Of a stretch of 64,000 nucleotides of DNA, positions 24,280 to 34,690 are shown one piece after another. The position numbers and the translations under genes are program-made. Positions within the stretch are counted from its first letter, which is position 1. Every line of letters begins with the position of its first letter. This DNA comes from Ypsolopha sequella. Taxonomy: Eukaryota; Arthropoda; Insecta; Lepidoptera; Ypsolophidae. The notes under the pieces are model-generated. The model was not told the origin of the DNA. It saw nothing but the letters and a program-made list of their open reading frames with translations, and ran no database searches. Location: the NCBI GenBank assembly GCA_934047225.1, contig OW203990.1:22547045-22611044 (forward strand), given 5' to 3'.

Positions 24280-25034
24280 CAGTGCCGGATTAAGGCTGCT
24301 TGATGCCCTAAGCAATCCACGCCTGTGGGCCCCTATCTACTAGCAAACCAGTATTAGGTCTTTAAAAAAATGTATGTACAAAGAGGTCGATCTTTACGTA
24401 CTTCTCTTAGAATTTGTACGAAAGGGACAAGTGGTGCAGCTATTGTGATAAAAATAAAAGTATAAGTACAATTTTTTTTATTTATTGAAATACGACCTGC
24501 TTCTTTTACGGACAGCAATTTGGAAAAAATAGTTTCAAAGATCAATTTTCTTAGCATATCTGCCTCTATAGATGAATATTGATGAAGCGTCAAGCCTCTC
24601 TTGTAGCGCCGTCGACCGTTTTTAATACCTTGCTTTGACTTTTCGGAAATTTTGCATATCTTGGGTCAACGTAACGACATCTCATTACTCTAGTCAATTT
24701 AATTACGCGCGGATATTTAATAAGTATTGCATGAAATTGTCTAGCATGTGTTAGAAAATATTTTTATAGCACACCGTGCGTAAAATGAACGCTTTACGCA
24801 CGCGCCGCGTGCGTAAAGTCGGCATTTTCCGCACTTGTGCTATAAAAAAATATACGAAACTCGTGCGAGAAACTTTTTCTCAACTCGGCTCGTGCCGCAA
24901 ACTCGCACTCGTCAGAAAACGTTTCATCGCTCTCGTATCGTAATGTACTATTTCTTGGCTATTTATGGTGCCCCCGAGACGTGATGCCCTAAGCAATAAA
25001 TTGCTTAATTTGCTTATAGGCTAATCCGGCACTG
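24280..25034. mobile_element. hAT-like non-autonomous transposon
   Basis: Inverted termini cagtgccggatta (24280) and taatccggcactg (ending 25034). It is flanked by an 8-bp near-duplication, cttctata (24272-24279) and cttctaca (25035-25042), the target-site length of hAT transposons. Subterminal 'gatgccctaagcaat' is repeated near each end. No transposase is visible, so it would need a helper. A different repeat (24763-24950) appears nested inside. Confidence 0.72.
24763..24950 (+). repeat. 'ttatagcac...tcgtaatgta' repeat, copy 1
   Basis: Contains the palindrome tttacgcacgcgccgcgtgcgtaaa, then 'aaactcgtgcgagaaacttt' and 'gaaaacgtttcatcgctctc'. A shorter reverse copy is at 42577-42737. It sits inside the hAT-like element. 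Confidence 0.6.
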
Positions 25035-25245
25035 CTTCTACAATAGTTTTTCAATACATAGTTTGGCTATATTTACTTGCATCTATTTCGAGAAATCCTC
25101 GAAAAACACAATAAAAGGTATGTCCCCCCTTTATCACAAAAACGAATGGATCGAAAAATAATTAAAAAAAACATAGTTATATATGCTTACGTAAAGATTA
25201 CAGAAAAGTATGCGAGTCTGACCCGCACCTGACCGTTTTTTTTTA

Positions 25246-27469
25246 TTACGCCACATTATGTGAAGAAGTTAATCCTATTTTAGTACCAAACTATGAGCCT
25301 GTTGCATACGGACGGGTCGGGTTGAGGGACACCAGAGTCTCACTGTGGTCTCACTCAACATAATTGTTCCTTTTTTGCCCTTTAGATACGAAACCCTTAA
25401 AACTACCTCTCACTTTCAGAAATTGCAGCTGGATTTAATGCATTATATGTATGTAAAACTAGTAATAAACATAACCCGAATATGTCGAAAAAGCCCAATT
25501 TAGATATTATCTTACTAACATTTACCTTCTGCCCACCACGGAGACAATGAACTAAACGCATCTATGTCTATAAAGAATACTGACTCAGTGGGTTTTATTG
25601 AAGTTCTCAAAAAAAAAAGTGCAAGTATATTTTAAACGTTCTAATCAATGATGTACATATAATAAGGTTCTAACAACGAATTTTTCAAAAGTGGTGACAC
25701 GACAGATCCAAACCCTATAAACCAATAACTTTATTACCGATAATTTAAAGTTTCAGAAAAGGTATCTTCATAACTTTTGTATCATTAGACGTCAACAAAA
25801 CGACTTTTAGAAGAACAAATCAATCACGTTGGCAACTTTCACCTATTCAAATCAATATCGGAATGCGTTTATAATAAAACGAGTGGTAGCATTATTCTTC
25901 TAAATAAGCAAATCTCTTGTCTTTCTGTACCATGGAAATATATGGAATCATAGGAGTCACAAAGGATTGGTTTCAAAGCTATTTACATAAACCAGTTCAC
26001 TGAAGTCAGTCGGTGAGATGATGGATGCGTCATCAACAAATATAAATCACAGTAAATTAAATTAATAAATACGGTGTCCGCCAACGAAGTATTCTTGGAC
26101 CTGTTCTATTTTTGTTGTTTATTAATGACTTGTCTTAAATTACTGACCATGGAACAATATTATTTGCTGATGACATAACTATATTGATTAAATACACAAA
26201 TAAATGAACAAAACTTTCAAGTTGCCATTAATGTAACAGTTTACACAATGAAAAATTGGGGTGATTCACCTGACTAAAGGTATTCAAAATACAAAAGAAA
26301 GGCCTTAGAACCTTTTACGGATTACATGGACCAATGCAAATCATTGCAATTTTAGTACAACAACGTGCAGGATATTTTCCTAAAAAAAAAATAGGTCTTT
26401 TACTGTAAAATATATATAGATCATAAAGAAAAAAGGTAGGCGGTAGACCTTACATACAAACTGAAAACGTCTTTCAAATGACAGAGTGTTAAATTTACCG
26501 GCCGACTGTAAAGATTTTTCACTGAAACAATTTTCACATGTGACTCCTCGAGCAATGTTTTTCCTCGATAGTTGCATTTTTCAATTACAATAATACGTTT
26601 TTAATGGCAGATAAATCAATTGATTTTCATATTTTTTTTCAATTGACTTTTCACATAATTGAACATTGTAAATTAGATTTGATTAAATATATATTTTCTT
26701 TTTAATTTTATTGCAAATTTTTAAATGTAGTGATAAAACCAAACAAATCAACGTATTCATTCTATTCTATTCTGGCAAACAGGAGATGATGATTTGTTTA
26801 TTTAATAATCCAAATTAGATTCATGAGATGCATCCCAAATGGAGCAGACAATGCCAAAAGTTCGAGTTAGAGGCAGTCTATGTAGGTGTTTAATTGTAAA
26901 CAGTTGTTCTAGCGCAGTACTACGCAATACATTAAACTATTTTATAATGCTTGAAACTTGAAATTTTGTAGACTTTTTGTGCATTCATCGTTCGTATCAA
27001 AATTATGTTTTGCAGTTACGAGGAGTCCAGATGAATATTTTTAAAAGATCCTTGAATTGATATTGAAAAATAACGCAAGTAAAACTTTTGCTGTTACACT
27101 TTGTAAAACCAACATTTTTCCTGTTTTGCAAAATTTAAAAACACATAACTGCCTTCTCAATACTGTACGCCACACTCTATAAATAAACTTAATTAACTTT
27201 GATGGCTGCGAGTTATACTGCAGACAGGCCCATTTAAACGCCTATCTATCTATACCTACAAGTCCGACCGACTCATATTAATTTAGCTTAGTGCTAAAAA
27301 TATATACCTATAGTATTCTAAATTCTAAATTCGTAGCAAGGGCGATGAGTCCTGCACTGATTCTCGGCAATCGTGAATATTGTGCACTTCCCCCCGGTCA
27401 GTCAGCCCAGCCAGGACAGCTCCTTAAAGTAGAGGCGAACAGCTTCAGCATTCTAACACATAAACTGGT
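25246..27469. other. fps intron with a LINE remnant
   Basis: At 26065-26190 the plus strand reads GVRQRSILGPVLFLLFINDL and then FADDITILI, the PQG(S)LGP..LFLL(Y/F)INDL and FADD motifs of a Jockey/CR1-like reverse transcriptase, with a stop codon between. The remainder is AT-rich and unremarkable. Confidence 0.55.
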
Positions 27470-27705
27470 CCAGCGGGCCTATTATGTATCTCTAGTTGCC
27501 TTCTGGACTGGGTGTCTATCATCAAAAACATAGATATACTATCGAATTCCGATTGTCTAAGGGCATGTTAGCACTTGAAGTGACGACACAGTTCGTAAAT
27601 AGTTCAATACCCACTAAAAGCAATTTTGAAAGTTTAGTTTTTATCTATGTTTTTGACGATAGGCACCCTGTGCAGTTGGCAACTTAAGATACAGAATAGG
27701 GGGGC
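27470..27705 (+). mobile_element. ~235-bp MITE with ~56-bp TIRs, copy 2
   Basis: Ends ccagcgggcctattatgtat and acagaataggggggcag. Same family as 19364-19600 and 31135-31373. Confidence 0.75.
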
Positions 27706-27905
27706 AGTAAAGGGAAGTTGGAGCTCGTCGGAATCCCTGCTTTTCGTCTCATGTCTTCGGTTGCAGAGCAGTGGAGTAGCGCATGTTCCACTGACTCGTC
27801 CTCTAGAATGTACCCTCTGCATAGAGTGCCACTATCGGTGCCACATGTGGTGAAAAGGTGCTTGTTTAGGTTGCATAAGTATAGTAAAATCTTTTGTAAG
27901 TACAC
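27705..27905 (-). pseudogene. LINE reverse-transcriptase C-terminal fragment
   Basis: The minus strand reads LNKHLFTTCGTDSGTLCRG followed by EDESVEHALLHCSA, a Cys/His cluster typical of the C-terminal end of some non-LTR retrotransposon polyproteins. It is truncated on both sides and abuts the MITE at 27470-27705. It ends 33 bp before an fps exon. Confidence 0.55.
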
Positions 27906-27937
27906 TGTTCCTGATCAGATAATTTGCTATTTTACAG

Positions 27938-28139
27938 GTCCAACGAGTCGAGGCGGTCGTAAGTTAGACGAGACTCGAGACAAGTATGGTAAAGCTTGTC
28001 GGAGACTCCACCGCGCGCATAACGAGTATGTGCTGCTTCTGGCCGAGGCGACCGAGTGTGAGCGGGCGCTGCGCACTGCGGCGATGCCCGCCTTGCATGA
28101 CCAGCAGCGACGGCAGGGGGAAGCTACCGCTACGTCATG
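27938..28139 (+). CDS. fps: Fps/Fer kinase, F-BAR exon
   Basis: Follows ttgctattttacag and ends at TCATG|GTTAGT. It reads ...RKLDETRDKYGKACRRLHR then AHNEYVLLLAEATECERALR, matching the Fer-type KxxRKLHxxHNxYVLLLxEAxExER signature of the C-terminal half of the F-BAR helix bundle. One base arrives from 22960-23056 and two bases are carried to 29178, so both junctions keep frame. The codons are GC-rich compared with the intron around it, as expected for coding sequence. Confidence 0.92.
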
Positions 28140-28722
28140 GTTAGTTCTGATGAATGATGCATGCTGCTGCGGACAGCGGCATCCTGGCTGGTGTTGTAAC
28201 AGGATAATACAGTACTCTCTCGCTAGTCCGCCGCTTGATAATCCGACAACTACTATAATCCGCCCATTTTTTGCAAGTCGATTTCTTTCTGTAATCCGCC
28301 GTTATTGAACAAGTTCGGTTCGGTAAACCGCCGGCAAGCATCAACTTCCCTCTCTTTCACTCTAATAACGAACACAGTTCTATACTTCGCCGCCCGCGGT
28401 CATAAGCAACCACTCTTTAGTCTTTAGTTTAGTGTCAGTTCATTTTTAAATTTTAATACAAATGTACATATGTATTTACCTTCTTAAGTACTAATACAAA
28501 ATTATATGTTTTTTTGTTGTTTTCCTCAATTTGATGTTCCTGTACATTATAATCCGCCATTTTCGGTAGTCCGCCGGTAGTCCGGATTTTTTAGTGGCGG
28601 ATTAGCGAGAGAGTAACTTGTTGACTGCTGCATTTAACTTTCTCCGGCCAATCTTTCTTCTGATATCGGGAATGACATGTCGAAACCCAAGAGCTGAGCG
28701 CAGTACGAAAACAGTTATACCA

Positions 28723-29153
28723 TTAAGGCGCTCTTATCCCAAAATCAGTAATTTCAAAGTCAAATAGAACTTTCAAATATCGTCTAAAACTTCAAAAAAA
28801 AAATACGCAATATAGTTCAAACCTTTATCTAGGTCTTCCACGCATGTGTTACACGATCAGATAAACTTTGCTCGATAGAAAAAAATCACGAACACAGCAT
28901 GTAATAAGACCTTTCAAATCATGCCATTTCCATAATTCCACTCTTTTATTAACGAAACATATCTGGTAATATTGCTCTTTCAATTTTCTAGGTCGACCAC
29001 GTAAGTGGGTTTTAATAAACATATCCCTTATTTTTAAACAATTTAAAAACCGATAAAAACAACGAAAAAGTACAAAAGTGAGGTTATTTTCTTTACTCCT
29101 TACACGTAAAGAAAAAGACATAGAGTCACCCTTCTGGGATAAGAGCGCCTTAA
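28723..29153. mobile_element. TTAA-flanked MITE, 24 bp upstream of an fps exon
   Basis: Termini ttaaggcgctcttatccca (28723) and tgggataagagcgccttaa (ending 29153) are exact inverted repeats of about 18 bp. TTAA at both extremes suits a TTAA-target insertion. The inside is AT-rich with no transposase. The right end stops 24 bp before the splice acceptor of the exon at 29178. Confidence 0.78.
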
Positions 29154-29177
29154 CAGGAAATCGTTTCTTTTCAACAG

Positions 29178-29315
29178 GAGAGGGATCCTTCTAGAAGTTG
29201 CGCAGCGAACTGACCTCAGCTGTGACAAGTTCCGAGAGATCCAGAACAAAATAGAGTCTAGTATACAGAACCTGAGGCCGCAGGATGAATATAAAGAGTT
29301 CATCGATAAATACAA
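29178..29315 (+). CDS. fps: Fps/Fer kinase, end of F-BAR domain
   Basis: Acceptor tttcttttcaacag, donor TACAA|GTAAGT. It reads W-RGILLEVAQRTDLSCDKF then REIQNKIESSIQ and EYKEFIDKYK, corresponding to the last F-BAR helix of Fer/Fes proteins (W..IL.E ... EYxxFI). Two bases carried from the previous exon complete Trp; two bases are passed to the exon at 32704. Confidence 0.9.
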
Positions 29316-29423
29316 GTAAGTGATCAAATATTGTTTTCAAAACTAGGTTTCCTCAACAAGTTAAATTACAACAACTGAACATGTTCTTTACAAGTTAAAT
29401 TACATATGCCTACGGCTGTATTG

Positions 29424-29563
29424 TTTAACTTCAACATCTATCGCTATCGCTTTTAAAGGTACATGTGATTTGGCTAGAAATAATGTGTCACGTCATTTCT
29501 AGCCAATCACGCAAACCTTTAAAAGCGATAGCGATTAGCGATAGATGTTAAAGTTAGACAATT
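29424..29563. repeat. hairpin repeat (~60-bp arms)
   Basis: Arms 'acatctatcgctatcgcttttaaagg ... ggctagaaat' and 'atttctagcc ... cctttaaaagcgatagcgattagcgatagatgt' are imperfect inverted repeats around a loop at about 29482-29495. Probably a small MITE. Confidence 0.65.
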
Positions 29564-30334
29564 AGGCCCCAGCCTATACTTAACCGCTCGTCTGTTAGTC
29601 AATGATCGAAACAACTGATTCCATTGTTATATTATTTACGAACGCGCAACCCTTGGGTAAGTCACTATTTTGTGTGAAAGTATTTTTAAATGTCTAGACA
29701 TTGATTTTTTTATAACAAATACGTGGTAAATATTTAAATTTGTATGGTGTACAGGGCTGGTAGCATAGTGTTTAATCGCGCGCGATGCGACTTGGTTGAA
29801 TCATTGTGCGAGGAGCGACGATGTTTTTACGATTAAACAGTACAAATGGGTACTTTCTAAAGCCTACTCCCCTTTTATGGCCAAACCAAAAATATTGAAA
29901 AAATGTATTATGGATTATCAACTCTAGGACAACATATGCAACATTTTTCTTTTTCGTACCACCAAAACTTCTATATGAAAAATTGTTTCAACTGAATGGT
30001 GTTTTTTTGGCTTGAATTTCCTACTCCTCCTAAGCGGCTTAGGTGATTTAATTAATTTATGCTTTGATAAATAGATAAACTTGATAGCTATAAATATAAC
30101 ATACAATTATTCAATGGAACAATGACGCCCATGTGAAAAGTATTATTTTCTCCTATTTTTTCAAGGACGCAGCGAGCGTCGTAACAGCCACCACGCGTTG
30201 TGCACTGATTTGAACGTTATTTCAATGTCGTTTCCGTCGATATTCATACAGACAAACATCGAGCTGCTAATTTGGCGACGGTAATCGCCTTAAACACTAT
30301 GCTACGGACCCTGGTATTATCACTGACATGATAA

Positions 30335-30645
30335 ACGATATGCTGCGGTAGCTCAGGGGTAGAACCAAATATGTACTGTCTGTGGGTAGAACTCTGGCCT
30401 CTTAATCTTGATATCCAGGTTCGATCCCAGGTCGGGCATGCACTAATGAGATTTTCGGAATTTATATGCATAGTATTTGTTCTTACTTACCACTTGCTGA
30501 ACGGTGAAGGAAAACATCGTAAGGGGAAACCTGCATGCCCTAAATACGGCGATATAGCTTACCACCCATAATCACGTTGGGACGTAATAATCGTCGGTGA
30601 AACGCGGGTGTACCAAGCGTGGACTGTGACTTGCTGACACCGATA
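30335..30645 (+). mobile_element. tRNA-derived SINE
   Basis: The head has an A-box-like tagctcaggggtagaac and a B-box ggttcgatccc (30418-30428), separated by more than in a normal tRNA. A tRNA-unrelated body follows ('cggtgaaggaaaacatcgta', 'gggacgtaataatcgtcggt', 'gtggactgtgacttgctgac'). Tail parts of the same SINE appear reversed at 21895-22035 and 53120-53235. Confidence 0.65.
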
Positions 30646-31134
30646 TGCATATGCTTGTGACGATATATATATATTATATGATGAACTAACCCAATGATTT
30701 ATAGCAGCACAAACATTCATTTAAATAATTTCCAGAAACAGCTTTGTGCTAGGAATCAATAACCGGGTTTGTTGTTATTCAAACACCTCATTTGTGGTGA
30801 CATATATATTTTCCTGTCGTCCGATGACTAATCCTTTGTTATTTATGCGTTCCAGGGAAACTAAACCTAACTTTAATTTAGCACCGGAATATTTAAGGCG
30901 CTACGGAAAAAAAAGGACACTTTTAGAACTTGCATATCCACTTAAGTAAAGAGGGTATTATTTTGATAAAATAGTAATTTTTGGAATCTTTTTCTAGGGA
31001 TCTGTTAAACAGAAACGCGATTGGTGAAATTCGGCTTGATACTTTTTCGACACCAATTCTCCTGGTTTACAAATTTGGAATGACATATGGACAGCAATTA
31101 TATTTTATTAGATGGGTTTTGACATTATCTAGGA

Positions 31135-31373
31135 CCAGCCCCCCTATTCTGTATCTTTGGTTGCCAACTGAACTGGGTGCGTATCATCAAAAACATAGAT
31201 AAAAACAGAAATTTCAAAATTGCCTTTAGTGGTTATTGAACTATTAACGAACTGTGCCGTCACTTCAAGTGCGAACATATCCTTAGACAATCGGAGTTCG
31301 ATAGTAAATCTATGTTTTTGATGATAGGCACCCATTTCAGTTGGCAACTAGAGATACATAATAGGCCCGCTGG
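31135..31373 (-). mobile_element. ~235-bp MITE, copy 3 (reversed)
   Basis: Begins ccagcccccctattctgtat and ends acataataggcccgctgg, giving near-symmetric termini CCAGC...GCTGG. Nested in the element at 30893-31933. Confidence 0.75.
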
Positions 31374-31414
31374 TTAAACGAAATTTTGAAAGCAACTTTA
31401 GTACATTTTATATT

Positions 31415-31771
31415 AAATTTGTAGATATATTAATAATTTGCAATATTCCGCTAAACACTCTTACCATGCTATTCAAAATGCAGACTCAAGCACCGCCCGC
31501 CCTCCCGCATAAAACATGCACAAGCAAAGCAAGCAGTACGAGCACAAAATAAAGCAATCTTAAATAACAAGCAAGAAAACTTATCAAATATAAGTTATTA
31601 GATAAGTTTTCTTGCTTGTTATTTAAGATTGCTTTATTTTGTGCTCGTACTGCTTGCTTTGCTTGTGCATGTTTTATGCGGGAGGGCGGGCGGTGCTTGA
31701 GTCTGCATTTTGAATAGCATGGTAAGAGTGTTTAGCGGAATATTGCAAATTATTAATATATCTACAAATTT
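31415..31771. repeat. large perfect inverted repeat, 171-bp arms
   Basis: Arm 31415-31585 is the exact reverse complement of arm 31601-31771 as far as I can read, with a 15-base loop. The arms contain 'gcaccgcccgccctcccgca' and its complement. A ~15-bp direct repeat, tacattttatattaa, lies at 31402-31416 and again at about 31808-31822, suggesting that the hairpin plus about 35 bp inserted as one unit. Transcribed within fps pre-mRNA it would fold into a very stable hairpin. Confidence 0.9.
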
Positions 31772-32209
31772 ATGATGGACTTCCGCAAAGTAACGCCTTT
31801 TTCAATAAATTACATTTTATATTAATAAAAATCCGACTTTTTGCTACTTTTCCGCGAATCCGTCCATCTCACACTGTGGGTTTTTTCGCATATGGAGTAA
31901 CAGGGACGCTAAAACATTTACATGTCGCCTTAATCACAAAAAAATAATTGAATAGCAAATAAATATGACGGAACAGCCTGCTGCAGGTTGAACGAAAAAT
32001 TATGTAATGTGGCTCCTACACTTATGTGTGGTAGTGAATATTGGGTACGGAATGATGAGCATCGAAGTAGATATGAATGAATGTAGTGGAAATGCGTTAC
32101 TTATGGAGTAGGTATGTGTGGTTTGACATTAAATGATAGATAGAAAAATATCAACATTTGGGATCGTTGCGGCCTGGAAGAAGATTTAGTAACTAGAATA
32201 GATAAAGGA

Positions 32210-32470
32210 ATACTTCGGTGGTTTGGGAATATAGAGAGGAAAAATCAAATCAAAGTAGCGAAAGAAATTTATGGTGCACAAGTGGAAGGTAAAGATCAAC
32301 CGGGTCACCCAAGAAGGACGTATACCACCAAATTGGTGATATACTGAAGAAGGGCAAAGTACCCTAAATAGAAGAGCTTGTATGACTAGATTGAAGAAGC
32401 GAAAGAGGTGTGTCAGGAAGTCCTTAGTCTCTGCCTACCCCTCTGGGAGACAGGAGTGAATATAGTGTAT
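32210..32470 (+). repeat. non-LTR retrotransposon 3' end (decayed)
   Basis: Contains 'gaaatttatggtgcacaagt ggaagg', 'gcttgtatgactagattgaa' and 'tctctgcctacccctctgggag', matching the better preserved copy at 62400-62640. Frames are broken. Confidence 0.6.
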
Positions 32471-32703
32471 GTATAAAACAAAAAAGAAATTTGTAGCTTT
32501 CACAGCGTATGTTTTTATTTTACTTATTATTTTCATTAACGTTAAGATAAGTTATGTTTATGCACCATATGAAAGACTTCATGCTTTATTCAGCAGAAAT
32601 TTCCATGCAAAAAATAAAGAACTAAATATCATTAAATGTTTTCCCGGCTGCAAATTAATATACGTACCGTTTTCCTCTATATTAAATTATTGATCCTTTC
32701 CAG

Positions 32704-32961
32704 ATCCCCCCCATCTAGTCCAGTATCGTTCGCGTTCGACGAGAGTCTAGTAGAAGACACGAGCGGCAAGCTCCAGCCGAACCAGCTGACAGTAGACAAC
32801 CTGACCGTCGAGTGGCTCAAGGAGAAGCTCACTGAGCTGGAGACGGCTCTCCTGGACAACAGAGAGAAGCAGGTGGCGCTGCAAGGACCCGAGATCATAG
32901 GGAACGGGGTCTGCAAGAACAATAACACCAGTCTCTCTAATGGAGTTAATGGGATTGATAG
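32704..32961 (+). CDS. fps: Fps/Fer kinase, F-BAR extension/coiled-coil exon
   Basis: Acceptor gatcctttccag, donor GATAG|GTGAGT. It reads SPPSSPVSFAFDESLVEDTS, then LTVDNLTVEWLKEKLTELET, then ALLDNREKQVALQG. The second part is amphipathic and predicted to be coiled coil, fitting the FX/coiled-coil region that follows F-BAR in Fer-type kinases and helps oligomerise them. The last 25 residues are Asn- and Ser-rich. Phase is 2 in, 2 out. A mariner element begins only 11 bp after the donor. Confidence 0.92.
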
Positions 32962-32972
32962 GTGAGTATTTA

Positions 32973-34263
32973 CGAGGGCGACACTGAAAGTTCTTAGAAA
33001 ATCAAAAACTGTACAAACTAGCAAGTTATTAGTTTTATTATATCTTTTAAAAATAGTGTCCATTCACATCAATACATCGCTGCATCCGATGGAACCACTG
33101 AGAAAATCACTTTGCCCACTCATCCTTAGGGGTCTCTTCGACGGCTTTTTCAAACGCAGCCACTGCTTCCTCGGCGTCCGTAAATGTTTTCCTCGAAGTT
33201 TTTCTTTTATTTTCATAAATTACTAAAAATTGCAAGGTGCGAGGTCGGGCTATACAGCGGCTGACCCAGTAATTCCACGTCTGACGTCGCTAAATAGTCG
33301 ATCGTTTGCTTGGCGGTATGCGACGAGGCGTTGTCGTGGTGAAGGAGGATCCTACTGCGAGGTCGTTTCTCCCGAACTTTTTCCAAGACAAGTGGCAAAC
33401 AATTGTTAGTGTACCACTCTGCAGTAACTGTTTTTCAATTCTCTAAAACAATTGTTGCGTAATGACCTGTCCTTCCGAAGAACGAGGCCACCATCTTTTT
33501 TCCCATGCTTCGACCTCTCTTCACTTTAGTTGGCGACTCCTCGAAAGGAAACACCCACACAGCAGACTGTCTCTTAGTTTCAGGATCATAACAGTAAATC
33601 CAGCTTTCGTCACCCATAAGTATGTCGAACACAGCATTTGAGTTACCTCCGTTAAATCTTTGAACCATTTCACGGCACCAATCAACACGACGGAGTTTTT
33701 GGGCCTCTGTCAAATTATCAGGTATCCACTGAGCACAAAGCTTCCTGACCGCCAAATGTTCATGGAGGATTTTGTGCACTTGACTCATACCGATGCCTAA
33801 GCTTGTCCAAATCTGCTGATAGGTCACTCTTTTGTCAGTCTCTATCATACGCCGCACAACACTGATGTTATCTTCAGTCATCTCTGTAAAAGGCCATCCC
33901 TCACGCAGATCATCGGTGAGATTAGTGCGACCACGTTTAAACTCATTAAACGAGTTGTAAACAGTGGCACAAGACGGAGCTTCATCTTGAAAGGCCAATC
34001 GAAATCTATCATAACTTTCTTGTTGACTTAAATGACATCGAAAGTCATAAAAAATAATTGCACGAAAATTTTCTCGCGTTAAGTTCATGCTGACGTGACA
34101 CAGACAATTTTCAATTTGCCGCCAAATCGTAAAACAAATGACAAATTAATGAAATACATACACAATCATATTAGCAAAGAGTTCCATTTTCAACATTTTA
34201 ACTTGTTTTTTTATTATATCGTTTACAAGTGGCCAATTCTAAAAACTTTCAGTGTCACCCTCG
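32973..34263 (-). mobile_element. mariner transposon (inactive)
   Basis: Terminal inverted repeats CGAGGG(C/T)GACACTGAAAGTT start at 32973 and end, inverted, at 34263, flanked by TA on both sides (32971-32972 and 34264-34265). The 1291-bp length, the TA target and the transposase identify a mariner/Tc1-superfamily element. It lies in an fps intron on the strand opposite to fps. Confidence 0.93.
33058..34088 (-). pseudogene. mariner transposase pseudogene
   Basis: Starts MNLTRENFRAIIFYDFRCHL and keeps an HTH-type N-terminus, the WIPDNLTEAQK linker, the first catalytic block GDESWIYCYDP (about 33597-33629) and the second, HHDNASSHTA (about 33313-33342). A TGA stop interrupts the frame at 33435-33437. 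A frameshift then removes the expected third acidic residue after LYSP, and the C-terminal part continues in other frames to about 33058. The enzyme (DDE/D family, cut-and-paste transposition) cannot be made whole from this copy. Confidence 0.92.
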
Positions 34264-34385
34264 TATTATAGAGTACCGTAGAGAATTCCCCGAAGTAGAA
34301 ACTTTACTTCTGTCCAGGGTTTACGCCACGCGGCTCCTAGCCTCTTTAAGTTGCACATTATAATTGCTGATTAATTAATTCACAG

Positions 34386-34596
34386 ACATTCACCCCCACC
34401 GATTCCCGTGACGACGTCGGAACCAATCAAGCTGCTAGAACTTCGGATAGCAGAGCGGAAATGTGCGAAACAAGCCGAGATGATCCGATCAGCGCTCGCG
34501 GAGCTGGGTTGTGAGGAGGCGCCCAGTGGCTGTCCCGATCTGTCCGCAGAGACTGTCGGGGTCGACAGCTTGGACGGCAGCTCGCCTGACCACCAG
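34386..34596 (+). CDS. fps: Fps/Fer kinase, second coiled-coil/linker exon
   Basis: Acceptor taattaattcacag, donor CACCAG|GTAACA. It reads R-HSPPPIPVTTSEPIKLLEL then RIAERKCAKQAEMIRSAL, a coiled-coil helix, followed by an acidic, probably disordered tail (SAETVGVDSLDGSSPDHQ). It corresponds to the coiled-coil-to-SH2 linker. It leaves phase 0, which fits the exon at 34691. Confidence 0.9.
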
Positions 34597-34690
34597 GTAA
34601 CACGAAAATGCCAGATATTTCTAGATAATCATGTGAGGGAGTCAAACGGATAGAAAGTTCCTATTTGATATATTTGAATTACTTTATCAG

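Larger units (their letters stand above)
23655..25245 (+). repeat. 'gggttccgta'-type repeat split by a hAT-like element
   Basis: Starts 'ggttccgttttagctaaggt' with the gtccgtccgg block, and ends 'gcgagtctgacccgcacctgaccgttttt'. It parallels 4268-5103 block by block but is interrupted at 24280-25034 by a hAT-like element. Confidence 0.65.
30893..31933. mobile_element. TTAA/GGCG-terminus element with two nested insertions
   Basis: Left end ttaaggcgctacgg and right end gtcgccttaa frame the same conserved blocks as 14744-15015. It is enlarged by the MITE at 31135-31373 and by the large inverted repeat at 31415-31771. The nesting gives an order: this element first, then the other two. Confidence 0.68.
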
